Below, piece by piece: positions 59,683-64,000 of a stretch of 64,000 bases of DNA (positions are counted from its first letter, which is position 1; each line of letters begins with the position of its first letter). This DNA is from Ferruginibacter sp. (GTDB lineage Bacteria > Bacteroidota > Bacteroidia > Chitinophagales > Chitinophagaceae). A program made the translations under genes and the position numbers. Below the pieces are notes generated by a model. The model searched no databases. It worked only from the letters and a program-made list of their open reading frames with translations, and had not been told where the DNA came from. The stretch lies in assembly GCA_019638635.1 (NCBI GenBank), contig JAHBTM010000002.1, forward strand, positions 40,914 through 104,913, read 5' to 3'.

Positions 59683-60051
59683 TTATAACACTTCAGGAGC
59701 GAGTGAAATGATTTTCATGTAGCCTTTGTCTCTCAACTCACGGGCTACTGGTCCGAAAATACGTGTACCTCTTGGCTCGTCGGCGTTGTTCAACAGAACA
59801 ACTGCGTTATCATCGAATCGGATATAAGATCCGTCTTTACGACGCAGTTTGTTCACGGTACGTACAATCACCGCTTTGCTTACGGTTCCTTTTTTGATAC
59901 CGCCAGCAGGCATGGCGTCTTTAACGGTCACCACAATTTTATCACCGATTTTAGCATAGTCCTGGCCACTGTTACCCAGTACCCGGATACAGAGCACCTC
60001 TTTGGCACCGCTGTTATCTGCAACATTTAGTCTGCTTTCTTGCTGAATCAT
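59683..60051 (-). CDS. rplN: 50S ribosomal protein L14 (uL14)
   Basis: A 122-residue uL14, a beta-barrel protein at the subunit interface, beginning [20 protein letters not shown], with [20 protein letters not shown]. Confidence 0.97.
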   Translation of the reverse strand: MIQQESRLNVADNSGAKEVLCIRVLGNSGQDYAKIGDKIVVTVKDAMPAGGIKKGTVSKAVIVRTVNKLRRKDGSYIRFDDNAVVLLNNADEPRGTRIFGPVARELRDKGYMKIISLAPEVL

Positions 60052-60105
60052 TTCTTTATCTTTTGTAGTACCAAGTATGTTTTACTCAGCACTTAGTACT
60101 TAATT

Positions 60106-60384
60106 TTATTTCACTTTTTCAACGATCTCCACCAATCTCCAGCGTTTTGTTTTGCTGAGCGGGCGGGTTTCCATGATTTTTACCAGGTCGCCAATGCTGC
60201 ATTCGTTCTTTTCATCGTGCGCATGAAAACTGGTTGTTTTCTTAAGGAATTTACCGTACAGGGGATGTTTGATTTTACGTTCAACCCTCACAGTGATGGT
60301 CTTATCCATTTTGTTGCTGGATACGATACCCACTCTGGTCTTCCTTAAATTCCTTTCAACGGTTTGTGTTGTTGTTGCTTCCAT
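60106..60384 (-). CDS. rpsQ: 30S ribosomal protein S17 (uS17)
   Basis: A 92-residue uS17 OB-fold protein: [20 protein letters not shown], then [18 protein letters not shown] and the [13 protein letters not shown] end. Slightly extended N terminus ([12 protein letters not shown]). Confidence 0.96.
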   Translation of the reverse strand: MEATTTQTVERNLRKTRVGIVSSNKMDKTITVRVERKIKHPLYGKFLKKTTSFHAHDEKNECSIGDLVKIMETRPLSKTKRWRLVEIVEKVK

Positions 60385-60403
60385 TGTTTACTATTTTACC
60401 GGA

Positions 60404-60613
60404 TTATGCTCCGATTTGCACTTTCCTTAATTGTGTTTTCAGGCGGGCGATATCTTTTCTCAGCATGCGGATGCTTTGAGGATTTTCGAGTGGTGAAATG
60501 GCATGCGCAAAAGATAATTTCTTCAGGCGCTGTTCATCTTCACGGATTTTTGCAGCCAGATCGGCTTCACTCATCCCGGCTAAACTTTGATTAAAATCTG
60601 ATTTCTTTGACAT
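60404..60613 (-). CDS. rpmC: 50S ribosomal protein L29 (uL29)
   Basis: A 69-residue helical uL29 at the tunnel exit (KIREDEQRLKKLSFAHAISP, then IRMLRKDIARLKTQLRK). Confidence 0.95.
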   Translation of the reverse strand: MSKKSDFNQSLAGMSEADLAAKIREDEQRLKKLSFAHAISPLENPQSIRMLRKDIARLKTQLRKVQIGA

Positions 60614-60645
60614 TATATTCAGTTTGATCGTTCTGTTGGATTGGC

Positions 60646-61065
60646 TTACGCTTGATAATCGCGGCTTACCACAAATTTGGTTAAGATGGGCAGTTTTTGT
60701 GCTGCCAGTTCAAAGGCCTCTTTGGCAACCTGCTCCGGTACACCATCCGCTTCAAATATGATACGCCCCGGTTGTACAATAGCAGCCCATCCTTCCGGGT
60801 TACCTTTACCTTTACCCATCCTCACTTCAGCAGGCTTAGCCGTGATAGGCTTATCGGGGAATACACGAATCCATACATTCCCTTCCCTTTTCATGTGACG
60901 CGTCATTGCCTGACGGGCACTTTCTATTTGACGGTTTGTAAGCCAAACACTATCCAAGGCTTTTAATCCAAACGTTCCGAAAGCCAGGGTTGCACCTCTT
61001 TTGGTATCTCCCTTCATTCTGCCTTTCTGCGTTTTCCTGTGCTTGGTTCTTTTCGGTGATAACAT
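60646..61065 (-). CDS. rplP: 50S ribosomal protein L16 (uL16)
   Basis: A 139-residue uL16 beginning [20 protein letters not shown], with the conserved [20 protein letters not shown] and [20 protein letters not shown] near the A site of the large subunit. Confidence 0.97.
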   Translation of the reverse strand: MLSPKRTKHRKTQKGRMKGDTKRGATLAFGTFGLKALDSVWLTNRQIESARQAMTRHMKREGNVWIRVFPDKPITAKPAEVRMGKGKGNPEGWAAIVQPGRIIFEADGVPEQVAKEAFELAAQKLPILTKFVVSRDYQA

Positions 61066-61121
61066 CTCTGCTTATTTTAAATTGCTTTATGCTTGTTGTT
61101 TTCTTTTACTACAGGTGACAA

Positions 61122-61895
61122 TTATTTTCTGCCTCCTGAACGGCCTCCGCCGCCTCTTCTGTCATCGCGACGGTCAGGTCTGCGATCTCCTCTGTCGAAT
61201 CCGGCCGGTGAAGGACGATCCCCTTCTTTACCACCTGCAATCAGGTTAGGATTCAAATCTCTCTTCCCTAAAACCTCTCCTTTACAAATCCATACCTTGA
61301 TACCGATTTTTCCGTAAACGGTTAATGCAAATACATTCGCATAATCGATATCCATACGCAGGGTATGCAATGGGGTACGACCTTGTTTGATTTCTTCGCT
61401 ACGGGCAATTTCAGCTCCACCTAAACGGCCACCTACTTTTACCTTGATACCTTCTGCACCCATGCGCAGAGCAGATGCGATGGCCATTTTGATGGCACGC
61501 TTGTAATTGATCCTGTTCTCCAGCTGGCGGGCGATGGTATCTGCCACGATGTTGGCATCCAGTTCCGGGCGACGGATTTCCAGGATGTTGATTTGCACAT
61601 CATCGTTCCCACACAGTTTCTTCAACTCTTCCTTGATACGGTCAACCTCTCCACCACCTTTACCGATGATGATACCCGGCTTGCTGGTGTGAATGGTTAC
61701 GATCAATTTATTCAATGTACGCTCGATTACAATCTTTGCGATTCCTCCTTTGTTGATACGAGCATTCAGGTACGTCCTGATTTTATCGTCCTCAATCAAT
61801 TTGGTTGCATAATCTTTCTTACTAGCATACCAGTTACTGTCCCAGCCCCTGATGATGCCTAATCTTGCGCCAATTGGATTCGTTTTCTGACCCAT
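61122..61895 (-). CDS. rpsC: 30S ribosomal protein S3 (uS3) with Gly/Arg/Asp-rich tail
   Basis: A 257-residue uS3. The KH domain has [20 protein letters not shown] (about residues 68-87), and the C-terminal domain follows with [20 protein letters not shown]-like text and the [20 protein letters not shown] strand. After about residue 220 comes a low-complexity tail ([20 protein letters not shown]) not found in the typical length of about 215-235 residues. Helicase activity at the mRNA entry and 16S head assembly are the known roles. Confidence 0.97.
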   Translation of the reverse strand: MGQKTNPIGARLGIIRGWDSNWYASKKDYATKLIEDDKIRTYLNARINKGGIAKIVIERTLNKLIVTIHTSKPGIIIGKGGGEVDRIKEELKKLCGNDDVQINILEIRRPELDANIVADTIARQLENRINYKRAIKMAIASALRMGAEGIKVKVGGRLGGAEIARSEEIKQGRTPLHTLRMDIDYANVFALTVYGKIGIKVWICKGEVLGKRDLNPNLIAGGKEGDRPSPAGFDRGDRRPDRRDDRRGGGGRSGGRK

Positions 61896-61944
61896 ATTTT
61901 TGATTTAGCCTTTCCGCCTCAGCGAAAAGATTGTTTGATTTCGT

Positions 61945-62325
61945 TTACTTGGTTGCTGTTTTTTTTGCTTTTTTGGATGTTACATTTTCTCCTGCCATAT
62001 CCACTACCACGGTTACATGGTTACTGCGCTTTCTCACACGGTATCCTCTTCCCTGGGGAGCCGGACGCATACGCTTGATTACCCTTGCTCCGTCCACCAT
62101 AATGGTTTTCACCACCAGGCCCTGCTCATCGGCTCCTTCGTTCTTTTGCTTCCAGTTGTTGATGGCAGAAAGTACCAGCTTTCTTAAAGGAACGGCCGGA
62201 TGCTTGGGGTTGTGATCAAGAATAGCCAATGCCTTCTCAATTTCCATTCCGCGAATCAGATCAGCCAGTAACCTCATCTTACGGGGAGAGGTTGGATAAT
62301 TATTCAATTTTGCTACTGCTTCCAT
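61945..62325 (-). CDS. rplV: 50S ribosomal protein L22 (uL22)
   Basis: A 126-residue uL22 whose loop lines the exit tunnel; YPTSPRKMRLLADLIRGMEI at the N terminus and RVIKRMRPAPQGRGYRVRKR in the macrolide-relevant hairpin. Confidence 0.97.
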   Translation of the reverse strand: MEAVAKLNNYPTSPRKMRLLADLIRGMEIEKALAILDHNPKHPAVPLRKLVLSAINNWKQKNEGADEQGLVVKTIMVDGARVIKRMRPAPQGRGYRVRKRSNHVTVVVDMAGENVTSKKAKKTATK

Positions 62326-62369
62326 TGTATCTGTTTTGAACTTCCGGTATGAGCCGGAAACCGATTTAA

Positions 62370-62636
62370 TTATTTTTTATTTGCGTGGCCCCTGAAATTT
62401 CTGGTTGGAGCAAATTCACCCAGTTTATGTCCTACCATAAATTCTGTTACATACACCGGAATAAATTTATTTCCGTTGTGAACCGCAAAGGTGTGTCCTA
62501 CGAAATCCGGAGAAATAGTACTCCTGCGACTCCAGGTTTTAATCACTCCTCTCTTCAACTTTCCATCATTCATCGCAAAAATCTTTTTCTCCAGATGAGA
62601 TGCGATGTAAGGACCTTTTTTTAATGAACGAGCCAT
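62370..62636 (-). CDS. rpsS: 30S ribosomal protein S19 (uS19)
   Basis: An 88-residue uS19 starting [20 protein letters not shown] and ending with the conserved [20 protein letters not shown]. It contacts S13 and the A-site finger. Confidence 0.97.
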   Translation of the reverse strand: MARSLKKGPYIASHLEKKIFAMNDGKLKRGVIKTWSRRSTISPDFVGHTFAVHNGNKFIPVYVTEFMVGHKLGEFAPTRNFRGHANKK

Positions 62637-62693
62637 ATTGTGTTTGTTTGTTTATTTCCGCGCCTGAGGCGGGTATTTTAACAATGTTTGTTT

Positions 62694-63536
62694 TTACTTA
62701 TTCGGTAATTTTTTTCCGTTGCGACGGCTGATGATCAGTTTATCTGAACCTTTACCTCTTGTACGGGTAATTTCACCCTTAGCGTATTTACCGGAACGGC
62801 TGCGTGGATGACCACCGGAAGCACGCCCTTCACCACCACCCATTGGGTGATCCACCGGGTTCATCGCTACGGCACGTGTGCGCGGACGAATACCTTTCCA
62901 ACGGTTGCGGCCCGCTTTACCCATGCTCTGCAAACTGTGGTCGCCATTGCTGGTTACACCCACGGTAGCATAGCAATTGATCAACACCTTGCGCAATTCA
63001 CCGCTAGGCATTTTTAATACCGCGTATTTTTCTTCCTTATTGCTCAACTGAGCAGATGTACCGGCGCTTCTCACCAGAATACCACCCTGACCGGGCTGCA
63101 TTTCAATGTTGTGCACATTGGTACCCAAAGGCATGTTTTTCAATTTCAGTGCATTACCCAATTCCGGGGCCACTGCATCACCGCTGATAACGGTTTGGCC
63201 TACCTGTAAACCCTGAGGTGCCAGGATGTAACGCTTCTCACCATCAGCATATGCCAGCAAAGCGATGAAAGCAGTACGGTTAGGATCGTACTCAATGGTT
63301 TTAACTACAGCAGGTACATCTTTCTTATCACGCTTAAAATCAACGATGCGGTACATGGTTTTGTTACCACCACCTTTGTAACGCATAGAGCGACGGCCCT
63401 GTGAGTTTCTTCCTGCTACACTCTTTTGCTTCTCCAACAAACTTTTTTCAGGCACGTTGGTTGTAACCTCCGTGTATGCGTTACCGATTCTCCATCGGGT
63501 TCCTGCGGTTGTTGGTTTGTATTTTCTTAATGCCAT
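62694..63536 (-). CDS. rplB: 50S ribosomal protein L2 (uL2)
   Basis: A 280-residue uL2 beside the peptidyl-transferase centre. It shows RYKGGGNKTMYRIVDFKRDK and the histidine-bearing AMNPVDHPMGGGEGRASGGH, the conserved HPxGGGEG loop. Confidence 0.97.
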   Translation of the reverse strand: MALRKYKPTTAGTRWRIGNAYTEVTTNVPEKSLLEKQKSVAGRNSQGRRSMRYKGGGNKTMYRIVDFKRDKKDVPAVVKTIEYDPNRTAFIALLAYADGEKRYILAPQGLQVGQTVISGDAVAPELGNALKLKNMPLGTNVHNIEMQPGQGGILVRSAGTSAQLSNKEEKYAVLKMPSGELRKVLINCYATVGVTSNGDHSLQSMGKAGRNRWKGIRPRTRAVAMNPVDHPMGGGEGRASGGHPRSRSGKYAKGEITRTRGKGSDKLIISRRNGKKLPNK

Positions 63537-63597
63537 TTTTAATTTCTTTTTTTATTTGTCAAAACTTTGCGGTGCTGACCACCATTCATTTACTTAA

Positions 63598-63897
63598 TTA
63601 TGCGCCGCTGTACAGGTCAATGGTTTCCCCTTCAACAACAGTTACCAAAGCTTTTTTCTTGGCAGGCTTGCGACCGGTAACAAATCCGGCTTTGGTATAT
63701 TTTGATTTCAGTTTAGAAGGCATCACCCAGGTGTTTACACTTTCTACCTGAACGCCGTAGAATGTTTCTACCGCTTTCTTAATCTCCAGTTTATTGGCCT
63801 TACGGTCAACCACAAAAGTGTAGCGGTTAGACTTCTCAGAAAACTTGTTGGCTTTCTCAGACAAAACAGGCTTTATTAAAACATCAGACAGTTTCAT
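63598..63897 (-). CDS. rplW: 50S ribosomal protein L23 (uL23)
   Basis: A 99-residue uL23, docking site for trigger factor and SRP at the tunnel exit: VLIKPVLSEKANKFSEKSNR, then VDRKANKLEIKKAVETFYGV. Confidence 0.96.
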   Translation of the reverse strand: MKLSDVLIKPVLSEKANKFSEKSNRYTFVVDRKANKLEIKKAVETFYGVQVESVNTWVMPSKLKSKYTKAGFVTGRKPAKKKALVTVVEGETIDLYSGA

Positions 63898-63923
63898 GAT
63901 TTACAATTTCAGTTTTTATTGAT

Positions 63924-64000
63924 TTACGCTTCAGCTGTTTCAGTTTCTGTAAACAGTTTGGCAGCGCTTTCCGACAATACCAGTACGTTGGCATCCAGGA
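63924..64000 (-). CDS. rplD: 50S ribosomal protein L4 (uL4), C-terminal fragment cut by window edge
   Basis: The last 24 codons and TAA stop are present, reading LDANVLVLSESAAKLFTETE then TAEA. This matches the uL4 C-terminal pattern (VVLTESALKKLEE type), and position just upstream of rplW in the S10 order supports it. Confidence 0.85.
   Translation of the reverse strand, partial: LDANVLVLSESAAKLFTETETAEA

Overview
The window looks like a chromosomal segment of a Bacteroidota bacterium, most likely from the Chitinophagaceae/Sphingobacteriales side. The evidence is: repeated promoters of the Bacteroidota type (TTTG, a 17-24 nt spacer, then TAnnTTTG) with few Shine-Dalgarno sites; a secreted protein with a type IX secretion sorting tail; a small DUF4295 gene beside rpmG; a DUF2723 membrane protein; and the family assignments of most housekeeping genes. 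The genus cannot be fixed from sequence reading alone.

Layout. 1-3.4 kb: transporters (DedA fragment, dicarboxylate/amino-acid symporter, amino-acid permease). 3.4-4.8 kb: ssb with a LexA-like XRE/S24 regulator that has two matching operator palindromes at its own promoter. 5-10.5 kb: a large type IX-secreted protein, surE, small membrane proteins, a plant-type-ferredoxin flavin reductase and a nitroreductase. 10.7-12.4 kb: ftsY and the rpmB-rpmG-DUF4295 group. 12.7-13.15 kb: a tandem array of about 171 bp units carrying perfect and imperfect palindromes. 13.4-17.4 kb: OsmC and EamA proteins, then a lipid-A modification pair: a PAP2 phosphatase split by a -1 frameshift at a canonical slippery heptamer, followed by an EptA-type phosphoethanolamine transferase. 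18-21 kb: a DUF2723 GT-C protein, an intergenic structured repeat and a cold-shock gene.

22.0-31.6 kb is the clearest accessory region. It is an A+T-rich, six-gene, same-strand operon: C5 cytosine methyltransferase, DUF3883 protein, MORC-like GHKL ATPase, Z1-domain SF2 helicase-like ATPase, PD-(D/E)XK (DUF4420) protein and AIPR protein. All junctions are overlapping or very tight. Long imperfect hairpins lie just outside both ends. This is a multi-component modification-dependent (paraMORC-type) defence system and the best candidate for an under-described biological system here. The family combination is known from comparative genomics, but the mechanism of this exact set is not something I can state.

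31.8-49 kb returns to housekeeping genes: murB, priA, plsC, rplU-rpmA with a small histone-H1-like Lys/Ala/Pro protein, a PolX-family protein whose polymerase aspartates are gone while the PHP domain is intact, a very large orphan NtrY-like sensor kinase, mazG, an OmpA/TSP3 porin-like protein, RlpA, lpxB, a DUF6728-like protein, a nucleoside deaminase, a LOG protein and tRNA-Ala(GGC). 49.5-64 kb: citrate synthase of the mitochondrial type, an LptF/G permease, a BaiN/HI0933 flavoprotein, map and secY, then the spc and S10 ribosomal-protein clusters read on the minus strand up to the window edge inside rplD. The alpha-operon genes (infA, rpsM, rpoA and so on) do not follow map here.
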